Assembly: GCF_900110575.1 (NCBI RefSeq)
Contig: NZ_FOEF01000002.1
Span: 706,622 to 770,621, forward strand
Length of the DNA stretch: 64,000 nt
Reading direction: 5' to 3'
Source of the DNA: Amycolatopsis saalfeldensis
Lineage (GTDB): Bacteria > Actinomycetota > Actinomycetes > Mycobacteriales > Pseudonocardiaceae
In this document: one piece after another, positions 43,307-51,657 of the stretch
How positions within the stretch are numbered: position 1 is the stretch's first letter
How the letters are laid out: each line of letters starts with the position of its first letter
Translations under genes and position numbers: made by a program
Notes under the pieces: generated by a model
Told to the model about the DNA's origin: nothing
Seen by the model: only the letters and a program-made list of their open reading frames with translations
Database searches by the model: none

Positions 43307-44652
43307 GCCCGGACCGCCGTGGGCACGGGCTGCCCGGCCAGGTCGACGTCCTTGGTCTCCGGGCCGAGCAGCGACCCCACCAGCACCAGCGCGCCGCCGA
43401 GGACCAGCAGCGCCGCGGCGGTGAAACCGGACGGCATCAGGTGTTCCAGCCAGCCCTGGTAATAGGCGTAGAACGAGGTCAGGATCAGCGGCATGCTGTA
43501 GCCCAGCCCGAACCCGCTGCCGCGCACGGCCGGCGGGAAGCGCTCGCACAGGTACGACGGCGTGACGGCGAACGTGCTCCCGCCGCTGAGCCGGATCACC
43601 AGCGTCAGCAGCAGCACCGCGCCGAAGCCGGACCACCAGCCGAGGCTGATCGTCGCGAACGCGGCGGAGCACACCACGCCGATGCCGACCCCCGACCACG
43701 CCAGGAACTTGCGCCGGCCGATCTTCTCCGACAGCAGCCCGATGTAGGGGAACAGCACGGAGTGGATGGCCTGCACGATCACCAGCGCGGCCGTCACCTG
43801 CGTCGCCGACACATGCGCCTGGTACTGCAGCGCGCTCGGCAGCAGGCCGGAGGCGAGGTTGGAGGCGAACCAGATGCCGCTCATGATCACGAACACCTGC
43901 ACGAACTGGCGGCGCGACGAGCCGATCAGCACGTCGCGGATCGGCGTGCGCGATTTCGGCGCCGCCTTCCAGGTCTCGGACTCCTCGACGGTGCGCGAGT
44001 AGTACAGGCAGAACACCAGGCACAGCGCCGCGCCGACGAGGAACGGCACGCGCCAGCCCCACTCGGAGTAGGCCGATCCCGGGCCGCCGGACGGCGCGAT
44101 CCGCAGCATCACGAACGTCACCAAGGCGATCGCGCAGTACGACAGCGGGAAGCCCATGCCCACCAGCCCGCCGTACCAGCCGCGGCGCCCGGCCGGCGCC
44201 GCCTCCATCGCCAGCGGCGTCGCGCCGGTGTACTCGCCGCCGAGGAACACCCCGTCCACCAGGCGCAGCACCACCATCAGCACCACGCCGAGCAGGCCGA
44301 CGGCCGAGTAGCCGGGCAGCAGCGCGATGACCAGCGTGCACACGCCGCAGCCGGTGATCGACCACAGCGTCACGCGGCGGCGGCCCACCTTGTCGGCGAG
44401 CCGGCCGAAGATCATCGAGCCCAGCGGGCGGCCCAGCAGAGTGGCCACGAAGATCAGCGAGGTGATCACCGCGCGGCTGCCGGTCGAGACCGACGGGGGC
44501 AGGAAGTAGTTCATCGCCGGCGTCAGCGCCACCACGGGCAGGTAGACGTCGAACATGTCGACGAAGAAGCCGAAGGAGGCGCCGACCACGGCACGGCGGG
44601 TGGTCAGGGTGGTCGTCTGGGCTTCGGGCGGTGTCGGGGCCGGTCCGGGCAT
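43303..44652 (-). CDS. MFS transporter of the metabolite:H+ symporter type, probable aromatic acid/dicarboxylate importer
   Basis: A 449-residue, 12-helix major facilitator. The loop motif GRLADKVGRRRV after helix 2 and VEESETWKAAPKSR in the central loop are typical of the sugar/metabolite:H+ symporter branch. It heads the minus-strand operon containing ligI and ligJ homologues and overlaps the dehydrogenase gene by 4 bases, so uptake of the pathway substrate is the likely role. An in-frame GTG at 44664 gives four more residues; its ribosome site would be unusually close, so I prefer ATG 44652. Confidence 0.9.
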   Translation of the reverse strand: MPGPAPTPPEAQTTTLTTRRAVVGASFGFFVDMFDVYLPVVALTPAMNYFLPPSVSTGSRAVITSLIFVATLLGRPLGSMIFGRLADKVGRRRVTLWSITGCGVCTLVIALLPGYSAVGLLGVVLMVVLRLVDGVFLGGEYTGATPLAMEAAPAGRRGWYGGLVGMGFPLSYCAIALVTFVMLRIAPSGGPGSAYSEWGWRVPFLVGAALCLVFCLYYSRTVEESETWKAAPKSRTPIRDVLIGSSRRQFVQVFVIMSGIWFASNLASGLLPSALQYQAHVSATQVTAALVIVQAIHSVLFPYIGLLSEKIGRRKFLAWSGVGIGVVCSAAFATISLGWWSGFGAVLLLTLVIRLSGGSTFAVTPSYLCERFPPAVRGSGFGLGYSMPLILTSFYAYYQGWLEHLMPSGFTAAALLVLGGALVLVGSLLGPETKDVDLAGQPVPTAVRA

Positions 44653-44761
44653 CTTCGCGCTCACTCCTCCTCGGGCCGGCGCGTCGTCGCGGCCGGCGGG
44701 GTGTCCCGCGAGGCAAGGTAACCCGTCGGCGGAATCGTCACAAGAGTCGTCCACAAAATCG

Positions 44762-44790
44762 TTGACAATCTTGTATGAGATGCTTAGCGT
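44762..44790 (+). promoter_or_regulatory. Promoter of the GntR-ligK-ligU operon with overlapping repeat
   Basis: TTGACA (44762-44767), 17 bases, then TAGCGT (44785-44790) makes a near-consensus promoter 24 bases before the GntR start. The spacer contains ATCT-TGTATG-AGAT, a short inverted repeat of the size bound by FCD-type GntR proteins, which suggests autoregulation. The transporter operon diverges from the same 162-base region. Confidence 0.65.
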
Positions 44791-44814
44791 CAGTCGTCGA
44801 GGAGAGGAGCCGGG

Positions 44815-45468
44815 ATGCCCACTACACCGAAGGAAGGGGAGGCCGGGAAACAGGCCGCGCTGGACGCCCTGCGAGCCGCCCTGATGGCCGGCGACGTCGT
44901 GCCCGGGCAGCGGCTCGTGGAGGCCGAGCTGGCCGAGACCTTCGGCGTCACGCGCGCCAGCATGCGCGCCGCGCTGATCGACCTGACCGCCGACGGGCTG
45001 GTGGAGCGCATCCCCCACCGCGGCGCGCGCGTGCGCGTGGTCTCGATCGAGGAGGCCGTCGCCATCACCGAGTGCCGCATGGTGCTCGAGGGCCTGTGCG
45101 CGGCGAAGGCGGCGGAAAAGGCGACCGACGGCGACATCGAACGCCTGCGATCGCTCGGCGCGCAGCTGCGGGCCGCCGTCGAGGACGGCGAGCCGATGAA
45201 GTACTCGGAGCTCAACCGCGAACTGCACCGCACGGTGCGTGAGATCGCCGGGCAGCCGGTCGCCGCGGAGCTGCTGGAGCGGCTGCACGGGCAGCTCGTC
45301 CGCCACCAGTTCCAGCTGTCCATGCGGGCCGGGCGCCCGCACGTCTCCCTCCCCGAGCACCTGGCGATCATCGAGGCGATCGCCGCCCGCGACCCCGAGG
45401 CCGCCGAGCGCGCGGCCCGGGCGCACCTGCGCAGCGTGATCGGCGCGCTGCGGGAAACCGAGAGCTGA
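44815..45468 (+). CDS. GntR-family regulator with FCD effector domain
   Basis: The 217-residue protein has a winged-helix DNA-binding domain (VPGQRLVEAELAETFGVTRASMRAALIDLTADGLVERIPHRGARV). A helical FCD ligand-binding domain follows, with metal-binding histidines (ELNRELHRTVREIAG...HVSLPEHLAIIEAI). It lies between the divergent halves of the 2-pyrone-dicarboxylate gene set and probably represses both until a pathway acid binds. A GGAG site precedes the ATG. Confidence 0.92.
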   Translation: MPTTPKEGEAGKQAALDALRAALMAGDVVPGQRLVEAELAETFGVTRASMRAALIDLTADGLVERIPHRGARVRVVSIEEAVAITECRMVLEGLCAAKAAEKATDGDIERLRSLGAQLRAAVEDGEPMKYSELNRELHRTVREIAGQPVAAELLERLHGQLVRHQFQLSMRAGRPHVSLPEHLAIIEAIAARDPEAAERAARAHLRSVIGALRETES

Positions 45469-45481
45469 GGGAGCTGCCTTC

Positions 45482-46186
45482 ATGGGCCCAGTGGTGGTCA
45501 CCGACGTCCCGCGCGCCGCGGCCGGCCAGATCGACGAGCTGGCCGGATTCGGCGTGGCGACGGTGCACGAAGCGTTGGGGCGCACGGGTTTCCTCGGCCC
45601 CCGGCACCGGCCGCTGCATCGCGGCCCGCGCATCGCCGGCTCGGCCGTCACCGCGCTGTGCTGGCCCGGGGACAACCTGATGATCCACGCCGCCGTCGAG
45701 CAGTGCCGGGCCGGCGACGTGCTCGTGGTGACCACCACCTCGCCCTGCACCGACGGCCTGTTCGGCGAGCTGCTGGCGACCTCGCTGAAGTCCCGCGGCG
45801 TGCGCGGGGCGGTGCTCGACACCGGCGTCCGCGACGTCGCCGAGCTGGCCGGGCTGGGCTTCCCGGTGTGGTCCCGCGCGGTCAGCGCGCAGGGCACGGT
45901 GAAAGCGACCGCGGGCGCGGTGAACGTGCCGGTGGTCGTCGGCGGCCAGGCCATCCGGCCGGGCGACGTGATCGTGGCCGACGACGACGGTGTCCTGTGC
46001 GTCCCGCGCGGAGACGTCTCCCGCGGCGTCGCGGCGTCGAAAGCGCGTCTGGCCAAGGAAGAGGAGTCCCGCGCGGCGTTCCGCGCCGGCGAACTCGGCC
46101 TCGACCGCTACGGCCTGCGCGAGAAGCTCGCCGGGCTGGGCGTCCGGTATCTGACCGCGGAGGACTACGCCCGGGAGCAGGCGTGA
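45482..46186 (+). CDS. ligK: 4-Carboxy-4-hydroxy-2-oxoadipate aldolase/oxaloacetate decarboxylase (LigK-like, RraA fold)
   Basis: A 234-residue class II aldolase of the RraA/HMG-aldolase family. The conserved active-site arginine-aspartate pair is in RGAVLDTGVRDVAEL; ALCWPGDNLMIHAAVEQCRAGDVLVV is also typical. It splits the LigJ product into pyruvate and oxaloacetate. It starts 13 bases after the GntR stop and overlaps the LigU-like gene by 4 bases. The N-terminus is slightly longer than in most RraA proteins, as in LigK. Confidence 0.88.
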   Translation: MGPVVVTDVPRAAAGQIDELAGFGVATVHEALGRTGFLGPRHRPLHRGPRIAGSAVTALCWPGDNLMIHAAVEQCRAGDVLVVTTTSPCTDGLFGELLATSLKSRGVRGAVLDTGVRDVAELAGLGFPVWSRAVSAQGTVKATAGAVNVPVVVGGQAIRPGDVIVADDDGVLCVPRGDVSRGVAASKARLAKEEESRAAFRAGELGLDRYGLREKLAGLGVRYLTAEDYAREQA

Positions 46187-47238
46187 GCGGCGTCCCCTGC
46201 CTGCTCATGCGCGGCGGCACGTCCAAGGGCGCGTACTTCCTCGCCGAAGACCTGCCCGCCGAAGCCGCCTCTCGCGACGAGCTGCTGTTGCGGATCATGG
46301 GCAGTCCCGACCCGCGCCAGATCGACGGCATCGGCGGCGCGCACCCGCTCACCAGCAAGGTCGCCGTGGTCTCGCCGAGCGCCGCCCCGGACGCCGACGT
46401 CGACTACCTGTTCCTGCAGCTCGGCGTCGGGGAGGCGACGGTGAGCGACCGGCAGAACTGCGGCAACCTGCTCGCCGGCGTCGGCCCGTTCGCCGTCGAG
46501 CGCGGCCTGGTCCCGGCCGGCGGCGAGCGGACCGCGGTGCGGATCCGGATGCTGAACTCCGGCAGCACGGCCGTCGCCCGGTTCGCCACCCCCGGCGGAG
46601 CCGTCGAATACCGGGGCGGCACGGCGATCGCGGGCGTGCCCGGCACCGCCGCGCCGGTGGTACTCGACTTCGCCGGCACCGCGGGCTCTTCCGGCCACGG
46701 GCTGCTGCCGACCGGGCACCTGGTGGACACTGTGGACGGTGTCGAAGTGACGTGTGTGGACAACGGCATGCCGGTGGTCGTCGCCCGCGCGGCCGATTTC
46801 GGGCTGACCGGCCGCGAAACCCCGGAACAGCTGAAGGACGAGGCGCTGCGAGCGCGGATCCAGTCGCTCCGGCTGGCCGCCGCCGGGCTGATGGGCCTCG
46901 GCGACGTCCGCGACAGCTCGGTCCCGAAGACCACCCTCGTCGCTCCCCCGTCCGACGGCGGCACGATCGGCACGCGCACCTTCATCCCGCTCGAACCGCA
47001 CACGTCGATCGGCGTGCTGGGCGCGGTCAGCGTCGCCACCGCGATCCTGCTCGACCGCGCGGTCGGCCACGACCTGGCGAAGCCGCCGAGCTCGTCCCGG
47101 GTCGACGTCGAGCACCCCACCGGCCACCTGCAGGTCGAGGTCGAGCTGGACGCGAGCACCAGCCCGCCGCGCGTCCGCCGCAGCGGAGTCGTGCGCACCG
47201 CCCGGAAGCTGTTCGACGGCATCGTTTTCCCGCGCTGA
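46183..47238 (+). CDS. ligU: 4-Oxalomesaconate tautomerase (LigU/GalD-like, PrpF family)
   Basis: The 351-residue PrpF-family isomerase opens with CLLMRGGTSKGAYFLAEDLP and contains QIDGIGGAHPLTSKVAVV and the DRQNCGNLLAGVGPFAVERGLV region carrying the catalytic cysteine. The family shifts double bonds in unsaturated tricarboxylates. Next to LigK and in the same gene set as LigI and LigJ homologues, it should tautomerise oxalomesaconate. GTG 46183 overlaps the aldolase stop. Confidence 0.87.
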   Translation: MSGVPCLLMRGGTSKGAYFLAEDLPAEAASRDELLLRIMGSPDPRQIDGIGGAHPLTSKVAVVSPSAAPDADVDYLFLQLGVGEATVSDRQNCGNLLAGVGPFAVERGLVPAGGERTAVRIRMLNSGSTAVARFATPGGAVEYRGGTAIAGVPGTAAPVVLDFAGTAGSSGHGLLPTGHLVDTVDGVEVTCVDNGMPVVVARAADFGLTGRETPEQLKDEALRARIQSLRLAAAGLMGLGDVRDSSVPKTTLVAPPSDGGTIGTRTFIPLEPHTSIGVLGAVSVATAILLDRAVGHDLAKPPSSSRVDVEHPTGHLQVEVELDASTSPPRVRRSGVVRTARKLFDGIVFPR

Positions 47239-47299
47239 CCGGGTCGCTGGCTGCTAGTCTCCGCGGGTAGTCTCCGCAGGCGGACGGAGGGACAGCGCG

Positions 47300-48085
47300 A
47301 TGGCGGAACCGGACTTCACGTCCACAGTGGACATCGCCCGCCAGGACGGCGACAGGCGGACGGCCGAGCAGTGGGCCCGCGCCGTCTGGGAGGACGCGCC
47401 CGCCCCGGCCCGTGCCTTCCTGCGCGTCGGCTGGGCGTGTCTCGGCCTGCGGGTGCGCAGCGGACCCGGCCGCGTGTTCGGGTGGACCGTCGCCGAGTCG
47501 GCGCCGGAGACCGTGGTCCTCGAAGCGCCGTCCGGGCTGATGGCGGCGCGCAACGTCGTCGACGTCGACGGCGCGCGCGTCCGCTGGACCACCACCGTGA
47601 GCTACCGCCGGCCGGCGGCGCGGCTGCTGTGGGCCCTCGCCACGCCGTTCCACCAGCGGTTCATCCCGGCGCGGCTGCGCCAGGTCGCCGCGCCCGCGGG
47701 CCGGGGCGACCGCAAGCACCGCGCCGTCACCGCGTTCCAGCGCCGGCTCGGCAACCCGCTGCTGAGCCGCCTGCCGACGCAGACGCTGCTGGAGACCACC
47801 GGCCGCAGCTCCGGCCTCCCCCGCCGCACCCCGATCGGCGGCCGCCGCACCGGCCGGCAGTTCTGGCTGGTCTCGGAGTTCGGCGAGCGCTCGCACTACG
47901 TCCGCAACATCCAGGCGGACCCGCGCGTCCGGCTGCGCCTGCACGGCGTCTGGCACGAGGGCACCGCCCACCTGCTCCCCGGCGACGACGCCCGCGCGCG
48001 CCTGAAGACCCTGCCGCGCCTCAACAGCACGGCCGTCCAGGCGTTCGGCACGGACCTGCTGACCATCCGCGTCGACCTCGGCTGA
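47300..48085 (+). CDS. Fusion of a DUF2867-like domain to a Ddn-type F420H2-dependent reductase domain
   Basis: A 261-residue protein with two parts. Residues 1-135 resemble DUF2867 (AEQWARAVWEDAPAPARAFLRV...GRVFGWTVAESAPETVVLEAPSG). Residues 145-261 match the Ddn family (TLLETTGRSSGLPRRTPIGG, EFGERSHYVRNIQADPRVRLRLHG), which uses the deazaflavin F420H2 to reduce quinones and nitro compounds. I know both domains mainly as separate proteins. The second half is shorter than usual Ddn at its start. It is followed by two LLM monooxygenases on the same strand after a 111-base gap. Confidence 0.82.
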   Translation: MAEPDFTSTVDIARQDGDRRTAEQWARAVWEDAPAPARAFLRVGWACLGLRVRSGPGRVFGWTVAESAPETVVLEAPSGLMAARNVVDVDGARVRWTTTVSYRRPAARLLWALATPFHQRFIPARLRQVAAPAGRGDRKHRAVTAFQRRLGNPLLSRLPTQTLLETTGRSSGLPRRTPIGGRRTGRQFWLVSEFGERSHYVRNIQADPRVRLRLHGVWHEGTAHLLPGDDARARLKTLPRLNSTAVQAFGTDLLTIRVDLG

Positions 48086-48196
48086 GGCCCGCGGTTATTC
48101 CCGCTCCCGCCAGATTCCCACCGGCTGGTTACCGCTGTCCGGGCCCCGCGTCCCGGCGCACACTCGGGGAACAGGCCCACGGGAAAGGACGCGCGC

Positions 48197-49399
48197 ATGA
48201 CAGGGGTTAGCGGACCACGGCTCGCCGTGGCCCTGGAGGGGGCAGGCTGGCATCCGGCGGCGTGGCGGGAGCCGGACGCCCGGCCCGCCGAGCTGTTCAC
48301 CGCCGGCTACTGGACGGACCTCGTCCGCGAGGCCGAGGCGGCCAAGCTGGACTTCGTCACGTTCGAGGACTTCCTCTCGCTGCGGACGGACTCCCGCGCC
48401 GAGACCGTAGAGGACCGCGACGACGTCGTGCAGGGCCGCCTCGACGCGGTGCTGATCGCGTCGCGCGTCGCGCCGCTGACCTCGCGCATCGGCCTGGTCC
48501 CGACCACCGTCGTCACCCACACGGAGCCGTTCCACCTGTCTAAGGCCATCGCCACGCTCGACTACGTCAGCAGCGGCCGCGCGGGCGTCCGCGTGCAGGT
48601 TTCCGGCCGCGAAGACGAGTACCGGCACTTCGGGCGCCGCGAGCCCGGCGCGTTCCACCTGCCCGACAGCGCCGAGCCGGACCGGCCGAGCGCGCTGGCG
48701 GACCTGTTCGACGAGGCCGCGGACTACGTCGAGGTGCTGCGCCGGCTGTGGGACAGCTGGGAGGACGACGCCGAGATCCGCGACGTCGCCACCGGCCGCT
48801 TCGTCGACCGCGAGAAGCTGCACTACATCGACTTCACCGGCCGCTGGTTCTCGGTGAAGGGCCCGTCCATCACGCCGCGGCCGCCGCAGGGCCAGCCGCT
48901 GGTCACCGCGCTGGCGCACGCCGCCGTGCCGTACCGCCTGGCCGGCCGCTCGACCGACCTGGTCTACGTGACGCCGTCGGACCGCGCGGGGGCCGCCGCG
49001 ATCGTCGCCGACGTCCACGCGGAGCAGGAGCGCGCGGGCCGAGCGGGCGAGACGCTGCACGTCTTCGGCGACCTCGTGGTGTTCCTCGACGAGACCGCGC
49101 AGGCCGCCGCCGACCGCAAGGCGCGCCTGGACGAGCTGGCCGGCGCCGAGTACGCCTCCGACGCGAAGGTGTTCACCGGCACCCCCGCCGAGCTGGCCGA
49201 CCTGCTGCTGGACTGGCACTCCGCGGGCCTGTCCGGCTTCCGGCTGCGCCCGGGCGCGCTGCCGCACGACCTGACGGCCATCACCCGTGGCCTCGTCCCC
49301 GAACTGCGCGGGCGCGGCGCGTTCCGCGGCGAGTACGAGGCCGACACCCTCCGCGGGCTGCTCGGCCTGCCGAGGCCCGCCAACCGCTACGCCGCCTGA
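48197..49399 (+). CDS. LLM-class flavin-dependent monooxygenase (NtaA/SnaA-like subgroup)
   Basis: A 400-residue bacterial-luciferase-fold enzyme with EAEAAKLDFVTFEDFLSLRT, PLTSRIGLVPTTVVTHTEPFHLSKAIATLDYVSSGRAGVRVQ and VEVLRRLWDSWEDDAEIRD. Such enzymes use FMNH2 from a separate reductase to oxygenate amines, sulfonates or sulfones. It is 12 bases upstream of a second, longer LLM gene and they form a pair. The substrate is not identifiable. The frame is open and complete, with GGAAAGGA before the ATG. Confidence 0.9.
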   Translation: MTGVSGPRLAVALEGAGWHPAAWREPDARPAELFTAGYWTDLVREAEAAKLDFVTFEDFLSLRTDSRAETVEDRDDVVQGRLDAVLIASRVAPLTSRIGLVPTTVVTHTEPFHLSKAIATLDYVSSGRAGVRVQVSGREDEYRHFGRREPGAFHLPDSAEPDRPSALADLFDEAADYVEVLRRLWDSWEDDAEIRDVATGRFVDREKLHYIDFTGRWFSVKGPSITPRPPQGQPLVTALAHAAVPYRLAGRSTDLVYVTPSDRAGAAAIVADVHAEQERAGRAGETLHVFGDLVVFLDETAQAAADRKARLDELAGAEYASDAKVFTGTPAELADLLLDWHSAGLSGFRLRPGALPHDLTAITRGLVPELRGRGAFRGEYEADTLRGLLGLPRPANRYAA

Positions 49400-49411
49400 G
49401 GAGGACTCCTG

Positions 49412-50749
49412 ATGACCAAGCCCCTGAAGCAGATCCACCTCGCGGCGCACTTCCCCGGCGTCAACAACACCACGGTGTGGAGCGACCCCGAGGCCGGCAG
49501 CCACATCGAGTTCAGCTCGTTCGTCAAGCTCGCGCAGACCGCCGAGCGCGCGAAGTTCGACTTCTTCTTCCTGGCCGAAGGCCTGCGGCTGCGGGAGCAG
49601 AACGGCGAGATCTACGACCTGGACGTGGTCGGCCGCCCGGACACGTTCACGGTGCTGAGCGCGCTCGCGGCCGTCACCGAGCGGCTGGGCCTGGCGGGCA
49701 CGATCAACTCGACGTTCAACGAGCCGTTCGAGGTGGCGCGGCAGTTCGCTTCGCTGGACCACCTCTCGGCCGGGCGCGCGGCCTGGAACGTCGTGACGTC
49801 GTGGGACGCCTTCACCGGCGAGAACTTCCGCCGCGGCGGCTTCCTGCCACAGGACGAGCGTTACTCGCGGGCCGAGACGTTCATGCGCACGGCGTGGGAG
49901 CTGTTCGACTCCTGGCGCGGCGACGAGGTCCTGGCCGACAAGGCGAGCGGCCGCTTCCTGGCCGACGCGCACGCCGGCGCGTTCTCCCACCACGACCGGC
50001 ACTTTGATATCGAGGGCCGCTTCCCGGTGCCACGCAGCCCCCAGGGCCGCCCGGTGATCATCCAGGCCGGCGACTCCGACGAGGGCCGCGAGTTCGCCGC
50101 CGCCACCGCCGACGCGATCTTCACCCGCCACGGCACGCTAGAAGCGGGCCAGGCGTTCTTCAGCGACGTCAAGGGCCGCCTGGCCAAGTACGGCCGGACC
50201 CACGACCAGCTGGTCATCCTGCCCGCGGCGACGTTCGTCCTGGGCGACACGGACGCGGACGCCCAGGAGAAGGCCCACGAGGTGCGCCTCCAGCAGGTCA
50301 GCGAGGCGACGGCCATCAAGTTCCTCGAGCAGCTCTGGAACACCGACCTCAGCACCCACGACCCGAACGGCCCCCTCCCCACCACCGACCCGGTAGTGGG
50401 CGAAAACAAGATCGCCAAGGGCCGCGCCAGCGTCCGCATGTACCGCGATCCCATCGCCACCGCACACGAATGGCGTCAACTGGCAGAGGCGAAGAACCTC
50501 TCCACCCGCGAGGTCATCATCGAGGTCACCGGCCGCCAGAACTTCATCGGCTCCCCCACCACCGTCGCGGAAGCCATCAACACCCTGGTCCAATCCAACG
50601 CAAGCGACGGCTTCATCCTGGTCCCCCACGTAACCCCCGGCGGCCTCGACGAATTCGCCGACACGGTGGTCCCCCTCCTGCAGGACCGCGGCGTCTTCCG
50701 CACCGAGTACTCAGGCCCCACCCTGCGTGACCACCTGGGCCTCCCCTGA
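49412..50749 (+). CDS. NtaA/DmoA-family FMNH2-dependent monooxygenase
   Basis: A 445-residue LLM enzyme of the nitrilotriacetate/dimethyl-sulfide monooxygenase group: KQIHLAAHFPGVNNTTVWSDPEAGSHIEF, FDFFFLAEGLRLREQNGEIYDLDVVGRPD, SAGRAAWNVVTSWDAFTGENFRRGGFL and PQGRPVIIQAGDSDEGREFAA. These segments are strongly conserved in the subgroup. It likely oxidises an organosulfur or amine compound in partnership with a flavin reductase. No reductase is adjacent; the one at 53407 is 2.7 kb away and separated by other genes. The last 300 bases have visibly more C-rich codon use than the start. Confidence 0.92.
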   Translation: MTKPLKQIHLAAHFPGVNNTTVWSDPEAGSHIEFSSFVKLAQTAERAKFDFFFLAEGLRLREQNGEIYDLDVVGRPDTFTVLSALAAVTERLGLAGTINSTFNEPFEVARQFASLDHLSAGRAAWNVVTSWDAFTGENFRRGGFLPQDERYSRAETFMRTAWELFDSWRGDEVLADKASGRFLADAHAGAFSHHDRHFDIEGRFPVPRSPQGRPVIIQAGDSDEGREFAAATADAIFTRHGTLEAGQAFFSDVKGRLAKYGRTHDQLVILPAATFVLGDTDADAQEKAHEVRLQQVSEATAIKFLEQLWNTDLSTHDPNGPLPTTDPVVGENKIAKGRASVRMYRDPIATAHEWRQLAEAKNLSTREVIIEVTGRQNFIGSPTTVAEAINTLVQSNASDGFILVPHVTPGGLDEFADTVVPLLQDRGVFRTEYSGPTLRDHLGLP

Positions 50750-50759
50750 CACCGGTACT

Positions 50760-50791
50760 GCGGGCGGCCCCTCTCGGCCGGGACCGCCCGC
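50760..50791 (+). terminator. Terminator of the LLM gene pair
   Basis: GCGGGCGG and CCGCCCGC form an 8-bp perfect GC stem around a 16-base loop, starting 11 bases after the monooxygenase stop. Confidence 0.75.
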
Positions 50792-50892
50792 CCCGATGAT
50801 CAACAGGGCAAAATAGCCACCCCACCCGTAACCGCATGCCGGACCCCCCTGAAACCGAAGCCCGGCGGGTCGTATAGTCTCTTCATCAGCAG

Positions 50893-50976
50893 GTCCGAGT
50901 GGCGGAATGGCAGACGCGCTAGCTTGAGGTGCTAGTGCCCTTAATGGGCGTGGGGGTTCAAGTCCCCCCTCGGACA
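50893..50976 (+). tRNA. tRNA-Leu (anticodon GAG)
   Basis: The acceptor arms GTCCGAG and CTCGGAC pair fully. The anticodon stem CTAGC/GCTAG carries the loop TTGAGGT with anticodon GAG (reads CUC/CUU). The extra arm TGCCCTTAATGGGCG marks a class II tRNA, and GGGGGTTCAAGTCCCCC is the T arm. Length is 84 nt and CCA is not encoded. A TATAGT -10 element lies about 15 bases upstream. A 6-bp hairpin TGGTGA/TCACCA follows 8 bases downstream. Confidence 0.97.
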
Positions 50977-51014
50977 CACACAGTGGTGAACTCTCACCAA
51001 GCATCCCACAGCGA

Positions 51015-51040
51015 GCCGATCACCTTCTTTGGTGGTCGGC
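51015..51040. terminator. Hairpin downstream of tRNA-Leu
   Basis: GCCGATCACC and GGTGGTCGGC pair over 10 bp (one G-U) with a TTCTTT loop. It can serve the tRNA transcript, and on the other strand the minus-strand genes that end at 51071. The rest of the 50977-51070 gap has no gene. Confidence 0.6.
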
Positions 51041-51070
51041 ATCTTGCTGTCCCCGTCCTCCGCCCGTGCT

Positions 51071-51259
51071 TCAGGCGGTGGTCGGCGTGACCGTCCACCC
51101 TTGATCCTCGGGGCAAGCTCCGCGAGCCTGAAACGTGTGCTTCTCCTCGCCTAGCCAGCTCCAGCGGTACCGAAGAATCGTCCGGGATCTCGATGGGACA
51201 GCCCTGAGCGCGACGGAGTCGTTCGCCGTCATGCAGCAGACCGTGTCCAGGTTGGACAC
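51071..51259 (-). CDS. Small ORF, hypothetical
   Basis: A 62-codon open frame from a GTG, ending 31 bases from the hairpin at 51015. The product is basic and not recognisable (LRYRWSWLGEEKHTFQARGACPEDQ). I see no ribosome site. It may be the tail of a decayed gene, fitting the degraded state of the neighbouring loci, or chance. The composition is less extreme than the usual GC-rich shadow frames. Confidence 0.25.
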   Translation of the reverse strand: MSNLDTVCCMTANDSVALRAVPSRSRTILRYRWSWLGEEKHTFQARGACPEDQGWTVTPTTA

Positions 51260-51311
51260 TCGTGTCAGAGATCTCGCCAGCTGACCGTCGGCACCGCCCG
51301 GGAACTGCTGT

Positions 51312-51614
51312 TCAGCCTCCTCGTTCCGGGGAGTCCTGTACGTCTTCCTGCTCGATCGGCAGGCTCGTTTCGACGAGTGCAGGCGAGTTCGGCTGGTTGC
51401 CCAGGTCTTGGTCGCGGAGGGCCGCGACGGCGACGGCGAGGTGCAGGGCCATCCAGGTCGTCGACTTGGTGCCGAAGATCCGGACCAGGTCGAACACGGC
51501 GTCGTCGTGGCCGTGCCGTTCGCGCAGTACGGCGAAGGTCTGCTGCAGGTCGGCCAGGCTCTCCGTGAAGTCGCTGAAGTAGCTGGCCATGGCCGAGGCT
51601 GGGTCGTCGCTCAT
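51312..51614 (-). CDS. Hypothetical 100-residue protein
   Basis: The ORF begins at ATG 51614 and encodes an acidic helical protein (SDDPASAMASYFSDFTESLADLQQTFAVLRERHG, then KSTTWMALHLAVAVAALRDQDLGNQ). No family is recognised. Codon third positions are GC-rich, as in real genes here. It lies 43 bases downstream of the GNAT pseudogene on the same strand, so it may have belonged to the same ancestral operon. The ribosome site is weak. Confidence 0.5.
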   Translation of the reverse strand: MSDDPASAMASYFSDFTESLADLQQTFAVLRERHGHDDAVFDLVRIFGTKSTTWMALHLAVAVAALRDQDLGNQPNSPALVETSLPIEQEDVQDSPERGG

Positions 51615-51657
51615 GGGGCCGGACGGTGGGTGTCAGCACTGTGGAACAGCAAGTCGC

